DNA from: Gentiana macrophylla
Taxonomy: Eukaryota; Streptophyta; Magnoliopsida; Gentianales; Gentianaceae
Length of the DNA: 64,000 bases
Assembly: GCA_026214975.1 (NCBI GenBank)
Contig: CM047810.1
Coordinates: 3,038,001 to 3,102,000 of the forward strand
Direction of reading: 5' to 3'
Both the position numbers and the translations under genes were made by a program. The notes under the pieces are model-generated. The model was not told where the DNA came from and did not search any database. It saw only the letters and a program-made list of their open reading frames with translations. This document shows positions 23,069-32,584 of this stretch, piece after piece (position 1 is the stretch's first letter; each line of letters begins with the position of its first letter).

Positions 23069-24353
23069 TCACCAAGTGATGATTATATCATCAACATAGA
23101 CAATTAGTATCACTCTTTTGCCATGATTAGTGAATTTTGTGAACATAGTGTGATCTGAATGGCATTGGTGATAGCCATAAGCCTTTACAGATTTAGTAAA
23201 TCTGCCAAACCATGCCCTAGGAGACTGTTTGAGTCCATATAGGGCCTTTTTAAGTTTACACACCAAATTTTCTCTTCCTGGGTCTCATTCCTGGAGGAAT
23301 CTTCATGTACACTTCCTCTTCAAGTTCTCCATTTAGAAACGCATTCTTGACATCTAATTGGAAAAGAGGCCAATCAAGATTCACAGCAATGGTCAAAAGT
23401 ACTCTGATGGTATTAAGTTTAGCAACAGGTGCAAACGTCTCTTGGTAGTCAATGCCATAGGTTTGTGTATAACCTCTGGCAACTAACCTTGCCTTATGTC
23501 TGCTAATAGACCCATCAGAGTTATATTTATTAGTGAAAAGCCACCTACATCCAACCACCTTTTTTCCCTTAGGAAGATAGGTGAGATCCCAAGTGTTGTT
23601 TTTCATTAGGGCCCCAATTTCATCATCAACAGCTTGTTTCCATTCAGGCTTTTTAAGTGCTTCCTGAATGGTACAAGGCACAAACTGACTGTTAAGGTTA
23701 TTCATGAGGGATTGATATGCCTCAGACAGATTATACAAGGGGACTTTAGTACAAGCCCTTGATCCTTTCCTCAAGGCAATAGGCCTATCATCAGGAGGAT
23801 CATCACATGTCATTTCATGATTTTCGTGGATCGGATGTTCTATTTCGATTCCAAGAGGAGAAGGAGACCTCCATCGATCCCCCTCGTGCTTCCTGGTATA
23901 AACCAGTTCCACAGGAGGTCTGTCACATTGCGATCCTTGCTCAGGTCCAAAAGGATAACTAGTGATCCTTCTATCAGATGTACTTAGATCCTCAGTAATA
24001 GGATTTTGAGATTCATTGTCTTCATGAGACTCTGTTTCTCTATGAAGATCAAGAGGTAATTGTACATTCCACCCTTGAGAGGAAGTCACATAGTCAACTT
24101 CAGAATTTGTAAGAGAATCATAATAGGGCTTAGATTCAAGGAAGGTTACATCCATTGTGTTATAGAACTTCCTTGTAGAAGGACAATAACACTTATATCC
24201 TCTTTGTCTAGGAGAGTACCCAATCAGGATACATTTGACAGCCTTTGGATCAAGTTTGTTTCTATGGTGGTTGTGAATAAACACAGTGCATCCAAAAATC
24301 TTAGGATTAAGATTTTGAGTGAACTGACGCTTAGGATATATATTTTTAAACAC
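23069..24353 (-). pseudogene. Inner Copia integrase C-terminus and reverse transcriptase
   Basis: Begins with the [20 protein letters not shown] end of integrase, continues through a linker and [81 protein letters not shown]. One frame change near 23260 leads to LKKALYGLKQSPRAWF and LIVYVDDIII, the YVDD active site. Confidence 0.88.
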
Positions 24354-24541
24354 ACCAATAGGAGTTTTGAATCAAGAACTCTTGAAGGCATTCATTAATG
24401 AGGTAAGTGGTCATTAAGACAAACTTCTCCCATGTAGAAACTTAGGAACATTCATAGCAAACATAAGAGCTCTAGCAGTGTCAAGTAAATGCTGTTTTCC
24501 TCTCGTAATACCATTTCTTTGAGGGGTATCAACACAGGAAC

Positions 24542-25756
24542 TTATATGAACAATGCCTTCTCTCTCATGAATGTCCCAAGGGTTGTTTCAAAGTATTCTG
24601 ACCCATTGTCAGACTTTAAGACCTTGATATCAGTTTCAAATTGTGTATGAACCATGTGATAGAAATTTCTAAATATCATACCAGCTTCAGACTTATCTTT
24701 CATCAGAAAAACCCATGTAAGCCTAGTGTGATCATCAATAAAAGTGATGAACCACCTAGTACCAGTGATATTTTTAGCCTTTGAAGGTCCCCAAATATCA
24801 CTGTGTACCAGGTTAAAAGGCTTAGATGGTTGATAATTTTTCTGAGGAAAGTTGGTTCTAGACTGCTTTGCAAGACAACAAACTTCACACACAAAATCAG
24901 AGGGCTTTTTATTGATAAACAGAGCAGGAAGTAATTTTTTCAAATACACAAAATTTGGATGTCCAAGCCTATAGTGCCATAGCATTACATTTTCACTATT
25001 GGTACTAGAACCAAGACAGCCAGATGCTTCCTGTTTAGAGCAATCATTTCCAGACATGAGATAAAGACCGTGAATTGGTCTTAGCACGCGCCAATCATCC
25101 TCCCGCTTTGGAGTCACAAAATCACAGGATGTGAAGGAAAAATTAAGCACCATATTGTGCTGTTGTGCCAATCTGTTAACAGAAATCAGATTGCATGACA
25201 GTTTTGGAACAAAGAGTACATCTTTGAGACATATGCCCTCTATGTTGATAGTTCCCATACCCTCTACCTTAGAGGTGGAACCATCAGCAATTCTGACATA
25301 TCTCCCTTGTGTACACGGATGAAGCAAGGAGAAAAGTGTCCTGTCACCAGTCATATGCTCAGATGCACCAGAATCAATGATCCATTGGTGTTTAACATGA
25401 GATTCAAAGGCTTGAGAAATGATACCTGTCTGTGCTACAGATGCAGAGGATACAACAGACTGATTTCCAGAGCTGGAATCTGGGTGGAAGAGCCTTTTTA
25501 ATGCTTCTATCTGTTCTTGAGAGAAGACTTCTTTCTGAACAGACAGATTTGCTTGAGGCTCCCTTCCATTCCCAGCCCTAGGTTTCCAATCTGCTGGTTT
25601 TCCATGAAGTCTCCAGCAGGTATCTTTGATATGCCCTTGCTTTCTGCAATGATCACACCAAGGCCTTTCCTTCTTTCCTTTGTTGTGTTGGAGAGATTGA
25701 GATGCAAAAGCGTAGTGTTTTGGTTTGAGAGATTTGAGGTATATATTGAGATGCAA
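24542..25756 (-). pseudogene. Inner Copia zinc knuckle, protease and integrase N-terminal half
   Basis: Open for 404 codons. In order: zinc knuckle CDHCRKQGHIKDTCW, protease active site WIIDSGASEHMTGD, LSCNLISVNRLAQQHN, GAG-pre-integrase MLWHYRLGHPNFVYLKKLLP, and the integrase core with HSDIWGPSKA...FIDDHTRLTWVFLMK and VLKSDNGSEYFE. The frame breaks before the third catalytic residue (24354-24541 is shifted and contains the remaining ERKNRHLLDTARALMFA-like part). Confidence 0.88.
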
Positions 25757-26573
25757 GAGTCAAGTGTTTTCTTTGAGAATTTTGAGGTATAACAAAGAAA
25801 CTTGAGTCTTTGCCCAACATGAGTTTCCTCCGCTTTCTTCATGCTTAACCTCAAAGAAAGCGACTTTTCAAAGTTGGAAGAGGGATTTGCCAAGGACTCT
25901 TCCCTAACATCATCCAAGTCTGGTTGAGTCCCATAAGGAAGGAAAAGACTCAGTCCTTTTCAATGAACAGTTTATGGTTTTTATGATCTTCAGAACAATT
26001 CCATTTATGTTCATTGAACAGATCAAGTTGCTTTGCCATTCTAGTGAGAAGATTGAAGTAGTGGGTGACGATGTAGATATGCTTGTTTGAGATCCTTAAG
26101 TTGGGATTTGAGCTCATATATTCTTTGAAGTGTTGTCCTCTTAGAGTAGAGATCATGAGCGACCTCCTGGACCTCTTGAAAGCGATGTCGAAGAACATAA
26201 AGTTCTCACTTTGTTCACGAGTCATGGATCCAATCAGCCATGACATGATGGTGTTGTTGTCTGCCTTCCATTGTCTGAATTTTGGATCATCCTCTTTTGG
26301 TGGAGGAATATCTCCAGTCAGATATCCTTCTTTGCTTCTTCCAGACACATACATAAGCAGAGATCTAGACCATAAATGGTAGTTATTACCATCGAATTTA
26401 TGGCTAGTGAGAAGATGATTGTTTGTATCACTTCCTCCTGAATGAGATTTGTTCCTCGAATGTGAAACAACATCGATGGAGGTAGATTGTGAAACAGATG
26501 ACATTTTACGGTTTTTGAAAAAAATCTCGAAATTTTTTAATTTGAGCGATTTTGGATCAAGGCTCGATACCAT
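25507..26573 (-). pseudogene. Inner Copia gag, frameshifted
   Basis: Starts in the frame with MSSVSQSTSIDVVSH, then LLTSHKFDGNNYHLWSRSLLMYVSG (typical Copia gag start), YLTGDIPPPKEDDPKFRQWK and SWLIGSMTREQSENF. The frame is lost near 26150 and again near 25920, and resumes with DVREESLANPSSNFEKSLSLRL before the zinc knuckle. Confidence 0.8.
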
Positions 26574-26888
26574 GTAGAAAGAATGACAAGTATTGAGGAG
26601 AAAAAAAGTCTTATTAATTGAATAATACTTGGTAGATTACAAGTAGAAAGGAAAAAGCTATATAAAGGACTCGGGAAGTCCCGATCTGACAAAAAAAGCA
26701 TTCTAACGGCTATGTACAAAGTGTTCCCAACGGACACTTTGATGCATAAAAAGCAAACTACTAGTCCAGTTAATATCCGGAATAACTAGAGGATAAAAGG
26801 CAAATATAAAGGGCCAAAATCTCATGTTAAACCAGTACACTAATTAACATAATTAGATCACTAATTAATTAGCACACTAATTTCAACA
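26573..26888 (-). repeat. 5' LTR of inner Copia element
   Basis: 316 bp, bordered by ATTTC (26889-26893) outside and the PBS inside. A TATATAAAGG-like core is on the opposite strand orientation only; promoter details not resolved. Confidence 0.93.
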
Positions 26889-26893
26889 ATTTC

Positions 26894-27572
26894 CAGTCAA
26901 GATTATATCATCAACATAAACAATTAACACAATCACTTTACCTGGTCCAGTCTTCTTGATGAAGAGTGTATGATCTGACTTTCCCTGTGTGAACCTATTT
27001 TCTTCATATATTTCATGAATCACGTCAAACCAAGCTCTGGACTTTGTTTGAGTCCATAGAGAGATTTTTAGTCTGCACACCCTATTTCCAAACTCCCTAC
27101 CAAGCCCGGAGGTGCTTCCATATATACCTCCTCCTTTAGTTCCCCATGAAGAAAAGCATTCTTCACATCTAGTCGCATAAGAGGCCAATCCAGTTCACGC
27201 CACAGTTGTAAAATTCGGATTGTATTTAACTTAGCAATCGGTGAGAATGTTTCAAAGATAATCAATCCACTTGTGTTTGTGAGTACCTTTTGCCACCAGA
27301 TCGGCCTTATGTCTCTCTATGCTCCCATCTCGCTTTGTGTTTAATGACAAAGACCCATTTGCGACCCTCAATGTTTTCCTCCCATCTAGTAGGTGAACAG
27401 CCTCCCAAGTTTCATTCTTCCTCAATGCTTCCATTTCTTCAAGGACTGCCTCTCTCCACTCAGGAACCAACAGGGCCTCTTGGACATTGTTTGGTATTGT
27501 GGTAGATGAAAGGCTTACTGAAAAAGGCTTTGAAGGAAGGTGATAAATTTGCATAGATGTATATCCGGACAT
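26894..27572 (-). pseudogene. Outer Copia reverse transcriptase, N-terminal part up to the nested insertion
   Basis: Pieces in shifted frames: [65 protein letters not shown] and finally LIVYVDDIILTGN, where the Y-V-D-D catalytic motif is 15-20 bases from the inner element. At least two frameshifts and a stop are present. Confidence 0.85.
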
Positions 27573-27996
27573 AGGGTGTTTGGTGCAAGTTACGTTGGCT
27601 TTCCGAGGGCTATAGGTAATAGTCTTCTACGAGTCGGGTTTAGATCGAGTGGTTTCGGAAGTTTTGAGTCCGGGCCGCTCAGATGATTTTCTGTGTGATC
27701 TGTCTGTTCTTCTGGTTGTGTGTTTATACCAGGACTAGGATCGGGTCTCGCAATCGAGTGTTCTCATGGAGGACTTTCGTCCCTTTGTAGGATATTTTCT
27801 CACATAGGTCTTCCTTGAAAGTGGTCTATCCCACTTGTTGGAGCTCGAGAATCGATTACATTGATCCTTTCATCCGCCACACATTTGTCTTTGCCAAAAT
27901 CGGACTCGTAGATCAAAAACTAGAATTCATAGATTCACTGGTGACTCTATTCCCGCTTATATCCTCACTTACAGACTCTCCTGAAATTGACCATTT

Positions 27997-28632
27997 TCAA
28001 AAAATGCGGTCTTCCATAAAAGTAACATCCATTGTGACTATGTATTTTTCAGTGTGAGTGTCAAAACATTTATACCCTTTTTGTGTGGGTGCATACCCTA
28101 CAAAGACACATTTTTTTGATTTTGGGTCTAATTTCCCTTGTGTATAGTTATGTGTGTACGCTGTGCAACCAAAAGTTTTTAAAGGTATATTAGTGATTAA
28201 TTTGGACTGAGGATACAATTCCTGAAATTTGCTGAGAGGTGTTTGAAAATTAAGTACTTTAGATGGTAACCTATTGATTAGGTATATGGCAGTAAGCACA
28301 CTATCTCCCCAATATGTCTTTGGACAATTTGAGGTAAATAGGAGTGCCCTAGCTACCTCCAGAATGTGTCTATTCTTTCTTTCAGCTACTCCATTTTGTT
28401 GTGGAGTTCTGACACAAGTACTCTGGTGTACTATACCTTTCTCAATAAGAAACTTGTCTAAGTATTGGTTAAAATATTCGGTTCCATTATCAGTCCTTAA
28501 CACTTGTACTGATGTATGAAACTGTGTCTTTACCATTTCAAAGAACTGTTTAAACAGACCTTCTACTTTAGATTTATCTTTCATCAAATACAAACCATGT
28601 GAGTCTTGTGTGATCATCAATAAACGAGACAA
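27997..28632 (-). pseudogene. Outer Copia integrase core and C-terminus
   Basis: Open for 211 codons. Includes VLRTDNGTEYFN (second catalytic Asp), HQSTCVRTPQQNGVAERKNR (catalytic Glu region) and the TFGCTAYTHN...KCVFVGYAPTQKGYKCF block that ends Copia integrases. The first Asp lies in the frameshifted part upstream. Confidence 0.85.
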
Positions 28633-28971
28633 ACCACCGTTTATTATTTATTGTGCTTATCTAGATGGTCCCCACACATCGCTATGGATCATAGTGAAAG
28701 GTGAGGATGGACTGTGTAAGACTGGATAGGATATGACACTCTAGGTCGTTTTGCAAGAATACAAATTTCACACTTGAAAGTTAACATCTTTATTAAAAAA
28801 AAGTTCAGGAAATAATTTTTTCATATAATTGAAACTAGGGTGGCCTAATCTCCTATGGAGGACTAGAATATGATTTTGACAGTGTTGCAAGCCGTGTGAT
28901 AGCTCCTTTCAAGAGGTTTCCTCGATGTGATTCATTCTCTCGACTCAAAGACATAAAGTCCTCCTCTGAGA

Positions 28972-29268
28972 TTACACTTGCCAATCATCTCCCCAATTCC
29001 GTGTCTGAAATAAACACACACCCTTAGAAAAAACAGCCTCATATTTTAGGTCGGTGGTTAGTTTGCCAACCGACATTAGATTGCAGGCCAAGTTTGGTAC
29101 ATGTAGGACATTAGTGAGAGTGATGTTTTTGGTCACATTGATGGAGCCTTTTCCAATGATTGTAGAAAAGAACCCATCAGCTAACCGGATTTTTTTCATT
29201 TCTGGACAAGGTTTATAATTTTTGAATAAATCGGAGGAGCTACCATGTGGTCGATTGTTCCGAATCAA
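28972..29268 (-). pseudogene. Outer Copia protease/GAG-pre-integrase remnant
   Basis: Contains VLHVPNLACNLMSVGKLT and IRLADGFFSTIIGKGSI, the conserved segment after the Copia aspartic protease. The catalytic D-S-G is not in this frame; the region upstream is frameshifted. Confidence 0.7.
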
Positions 29269-29374
29269 CTATCCACTCTGCTTTTATGACTGGTTCCTAA
29301 TAGGGCTAAAGAAAATGGTTACTGACTCACCTAGATTGCAAGTTGAATTGGAATTCATCGAGGCAATTATCTTA

Positions 29375-30340
29375 CTAATCTGCTCCAGTTGATCTTGAGT
29401 GAGTGGAAGAGTCCTGCAGATCTGAGGTTGATTCAGCCGAAGCCTGGTTGGCTCTTCCTCGCTCAGTGCACCCCTTTATTCCTCCAATTCGACTTGCCAT
29501 GGATACCCCAGCAAGTATCCTCGTGTGTCCTGTTTTTTTGCAATGGTCACACTTCAGTTTGAGCCTATCCACCTTTTTATTTGCTTCTGTTCTGTTGGCA
29601 GCCATGGCAGAACTTTCTACCTCTATTTGTCCCCCAATTTTAGGCATCACTTTCCTCCTTGATTCCTCTCTCCTGACTTCTGAAAAAGCTTCTTTGAGAG
29701 ATGGTAAGGGACTTTTGCCTAAGATTCTGCCTCTAACCTCATCCAAATCCGCATTCAGCCCTGCCAAGAATGAATACACCCTTTCATTCTCTTGTCTCTT
29801 GTGGAATCTCACACTATCTGAAGGGCAGTCCCACTTGTCATCCTGGGAAATGTCTAGTTCTTGCCATAGGGTAATAATGTCACTGTAATATGAAGTGACA
29901 GACCTCTCCCCCTGTTTTAGGCCCCATAGCCTTGTTTTAACTTCGTAGATTTGAGAGGCATTCTCTATATCTGAGAACATGTCTCTTACTGCTTCCCATA
30001 TTGCCTTTGCTGATTTAAGGTACAGGTAAGGTTTTGATGTCTCCACTTCCATGGTGTTGATCAACCATGCCCTAATCATGGAATCTTCAGATTTCCAGGC
30101 CTTGAATTTCGGGTCTGTTGCTGGTGGAGCCACCTCCTCCCCGGTTAAAAAACCCAATTTTCCTCTGCCATCGATGATTAGGGTGATTGTCTGGGCCCAT
30201 TCCATGTAATTTTTATCATTTAGCCTGCGTGAGGGCATTAGAAACCCCCTGGAGATTTTGGATTGATCATCGTTGACTGATCCACCGGAGGTTGATGATA
30301 GTTCTCCGGTGAATGCGGCCCTGTAGTCTCTTGTCACCAT
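29375..30340 (-). pseudogene. Outer Copia gag
   Basis: Uninterrupted frame of 321 codons starting MVTRDYRAAFTGELSS. It contains the UBN2-type gag pattern (LNDKNYMEWAQTITLIIDGRGK, AWLINTMEVETSKPYLYLKSAKAIWEAV, GLKQGERSVTSYYSDIITLWQEL) and half of a zinc knuckle (CDHCKKTGHTR), after which the second half is degenerate (expected final Cys missing). It ends before the protease. Confidence 0.85.
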
Positions 30341-30363
30341 TTATTTTGATGGCTCCGATATCA

Positions 30364-30634
30364 TCTTAGAAGAAAAGAATTCTCTTTTTTATTCAATCTG
30401 CTCTACCAGACAGAATACATAGCATTGTTTTTATAGTACAAGGGTTGGAGTTTCAACTCCTAAAATCACTCCTAAAATCAAGGATATGTTACAGAAAACA
30501 AACTCCCTTATTTCTAGCACACGGTTATTATCAATTAATTGAAATTATTGATAACAACTGTTGACTCCCTCATAAATGCCAATAAAACAGAAACGATAAT
30601 TAGGTACTACTAATTATTTCTCCAATTTCCAACA
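30364..30634 (-). repeat. 5' LTR of outer Copia element
   Basis: Minus strand begins TGTTGGAAATTGGAGAAATA, contains a TATA-like ACTATAAAAAC and ends before the PBS. The first 54 bases match the left-end remnant at 20831-20884 without a difference. Confidence 0.85.
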
Positions 30635-31101
30635 TAGTGCTCGATGAAGGTGAAAGGTATTGCAGCCATGTGGTCATAATCACGCGGGGGGGGGGGGTGG
30701 GGGGCTTCAACGAGTTTCTTCTAGTAGAATCTCCAATGTCAATGCTTGAAGTCAAGTTTGTTTCTAAATGTACTTGTAAATTGTGCGATACATGAGAAGA
30801 TTCTTCATTCGTGACTCAAAGCTCATCTTTTTATGTGCAACACTGTTGTTGTTGGGGTGTTGCTAATGAGGTGCATACATCTGTAATTTGTCTGATTTCC
30901 AAACACATGATAAATCCATGAAGTTTTTCTTTCTGACCATATCTTCTTCTTTTAGAATTTCATAAAGATACCATCTTTATACGAGGAACGAGGTTACGGC
31001 TTCCTCTATATGTCAATGTGTTCTTTATTAGTGCGTTCTCATCGATTTTCACGAGCTTACTTGAATAGTTTTAGTGCACTAATCTGTGTGTGTTTTTACA
31101 G
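30635..31101. other. Upstream region or leader intron of the PPR-like gene
   Basis: Contains a G run at 30689-30703. Ends in a polypyrimidine tract and acceptor TTTTTACAG just before the CDS, so it is probably the 3' part of a 5'-UTR intron. Confidence 0.4.
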
Positions 31102-31110
31102 CGGACAATC

Positions 31111-31974
31111 ATGCTGAGGGCAACGTTGCTTGGAAGGTTGTTTACGCGCTCCAACCAATTAAGGCAAATTAGCACTCATGCCATCACTTATTCTCCCCCA
31201 AACCAAAGAAATATCAGTCCTATGAGCTCTTTCCACAGCCAACTTCTTGATCATACAAGCCCCGAGTTACACAAAACGAGCCATGGAGCTCTAAGTAGAC
31301 TTCAGATCGGGGAAAATGTTCCCAGAAGAGAGAAAATGAAACTCTTATTCGATGCACTTCTTGATATGGAGGACAAAAAAGAGGTTGTGTATAACACGCT
31401 TGATACTTGGGTTGCATGGGAGAAGGACTTTCCTATAGGGCCACTGAAAACCGTACTAATACAACTCGAGAAAGAACAGCAATGGCATAAAATTATCCAG
31501 GTAATTAAATGGATACTAAGCAAAGGTCAGGGAAGAACAATGGGTACGTACGAGCAGTTGATTCGAGCTTTAGACATGGACCATCGAGTAAAAGAGGCAC
31601 ACGCGATATGGAAGAAAAAAGTTGGCTCTGATTTTCATTCTGTTCCTTGGCGGTTTTGTTCGCTCATGATTTCCATTTATTACAGAAACAACATGCTACA
31701 TGATCTTGTTAAGCTCTTTAAGGGATTGGAAAAATTTGATCGTAAACCACCCGAAAAATCTATTGTGCAGAAAGTTGCTAATGCCTATGAAATGTTAGGT
31801 AAACAAGAGGAGAAGGAACGCGTACTCGAGAAGTACAAGGAGCTATTTACAAAGAAAGACGACTTGAAGAAATCCCGTAAACCTTTCTCCCAAAAGAAGA
31901 AGTCCTCGTCAAGCAGGAGCAAGAAGGGATCTAATTGTCATGAGAGGTCAGCAGATTCCAGCATCACAGTGTAA
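31111..31974 (+). CDS. PPR-like protein, At4g18975 type, organelle-targeted
   Basis: Single coding exon, 287 residues, start MLRATLLGRLFTRSNQLRQI chosen because it follows an acceptor at 31101 and gives a basic, Ser/Arg-rich organelle presequence; an earlier non-ATG codon in frame is not a start. The central part has degenerate PPR helices: LLFDALLDMEDKKEVVYNTLDTWVAWEKDFPIGPLKTVLIQLEKEQQWHKIIQVIKWILSKG-type spacing (residues about 75-140) and GTYEQLIRALDMDHRVKEA. The C-terminus is Lys/Ser-rich (KKSRKPFSQKKKSSSSRSKK). WVAWEKDFP and the overall layout recall At4g18975 from Arabidopsis; this is from memory. No break was seen. It faces the ERD6-like gene tail to tail. Confidence 0.8.
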   Translation: MLRATLLGRLFTRSNQLRQISTHAITYSPPNQRNISPMSSFHSQLLDHTSPELHKTSHGALSRLQIGENVPRREKMKLLFDALLDMEDKKEVVYNTLDTWVAWEKDFPIGPLKTVLIQLEKEQQWHKIIQVIKWILSKGQGRTMGTYEQLIRALDMDHRVKEAHAIWKKKVGSDFHSVPWRFCSLMISIYYRNNMLHDLVKLFKGLEKFDRKPPEKSIVQKVANAYEMLGKQEEKERVLEKYKELFTKKDDLKKSRKPFSQKKKSSSSRSKKGSNCHERSADSSITV

Positions 31975-32584
31975 ATTTTGGTTCAATGCTTCATACATGC
32001 TTAATGCAGATTTGTCTTGAGAAAATTCGATCTGTTAATGATTTTGACTTTCAATAGTTCGAATGGTAGAAGTGCTAGACTTATCAAAAAGAAACACCGA
32101 ATCTACACAGAAAGTGCATGCAAAGTAGTGTTAACAGATCGAATTTTGCTATAAAGTAAGATTACTTTGCATTTATTTTGTGTGAGGTTGTTGTTTCTTT
32201 TTTTGAGCACTTGTCTTTTTTTGTTTACTTCTCAATTAAGGCTGTCCCTTGATCTATTTAGCCAAGTGTTAAAATTCTGAAAAGAGAATACTAAAGATCT
32301 ACTTTAAGTACTGCAGTTAATCTGAGAACAATGAAAAGTAAAATTGTATTCTGTTTTTTCGCTATCGTAGATAAAATGCATATTATATTATATTTAACAA
32401 ACTTTTGTATACAATTGAATGTTCTTTTATTTATCCCTAAACAAGAACTTTAAAAAATACATTGAATAGAAAGATAAATAGTAACTAAATAACTTGGAAT
32501 TCATCTGGCCTTTTTTGTTATAAGTATGGCTTGGTAAAAATCTGCAGCAATTTGAATGTCAAAATTTGCTCAACTTTGATATCT
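31975..32584. other. Convergent 3' flank of PPR-like and ERD6-like genes
   Basis: AT-rich sequence with no gene. TGTTAACAGATCGAATTTTG near 32129 and AAAATTCGATCTGTTAATG near 32022 form an inverted repeat about 110 bp apart, which may be a small MITE. Confidence 0.45.

Larger units (their letters stand above)
21823..26888 (-). mobile_element. Inner Copia LTR retrotransposon, both LTRs complete
   Basis: 5.07 kb element with 316-bp LTRs at 21823-22138 and 26573-26888 and the target duplication ATTTC at 21818-21822 and 26889-26893. LTRs start TGTTGAAATTAGTG and end CTTTCTACA on the minus strand. The PBS TGGTATCGAGCC abuts the 5' LTR and the polypurine tract CCTTGAGGAGGG abuts the 3' LTR. The two LTRs differ at roughly ten to fifteen positions by eye, so the insertion is not new. 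Gag and pol carry several frameshifts; it is not autonomous. It belongs to a different Copia lineage or subfamily from its host element, since the LTRs share no obvious sequence. Confidence 0.95.
20830..30634 (-). mobile_element. Outer Copia (Ty1) LTR retrotransposon, interrupted by a second Copia element
   Basis: Read on the minus strand. Five-base duplications TAGTG flank it at 20825-20829 and 30635-30639. The 5' LTR is about 30364-30634 (starts TGTTGGAAATTGG), followed by a PBS-like TGATATCGGAGCC (30351-30363). Gag, protease/zinc knuckle, integrase, RT and RNase H pieces follow in Copia order. A polypurine tract CTTGAGGGGGAG precedes a 54-bp remnant of the 3' LTR. Element 21823-26888 is inserted in the RT just after YVDDIILTGN. 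Without it the outer element is about 4.7 kb. Frameshifts and stops are scattered, so it is not autonomous. Confidence 0.92.

Noticed and set aside
29403..29888. 161-codon ORF on the plus strand
   Set aside because: It is antisense to the outer Copia gag and has no recognisable domain.
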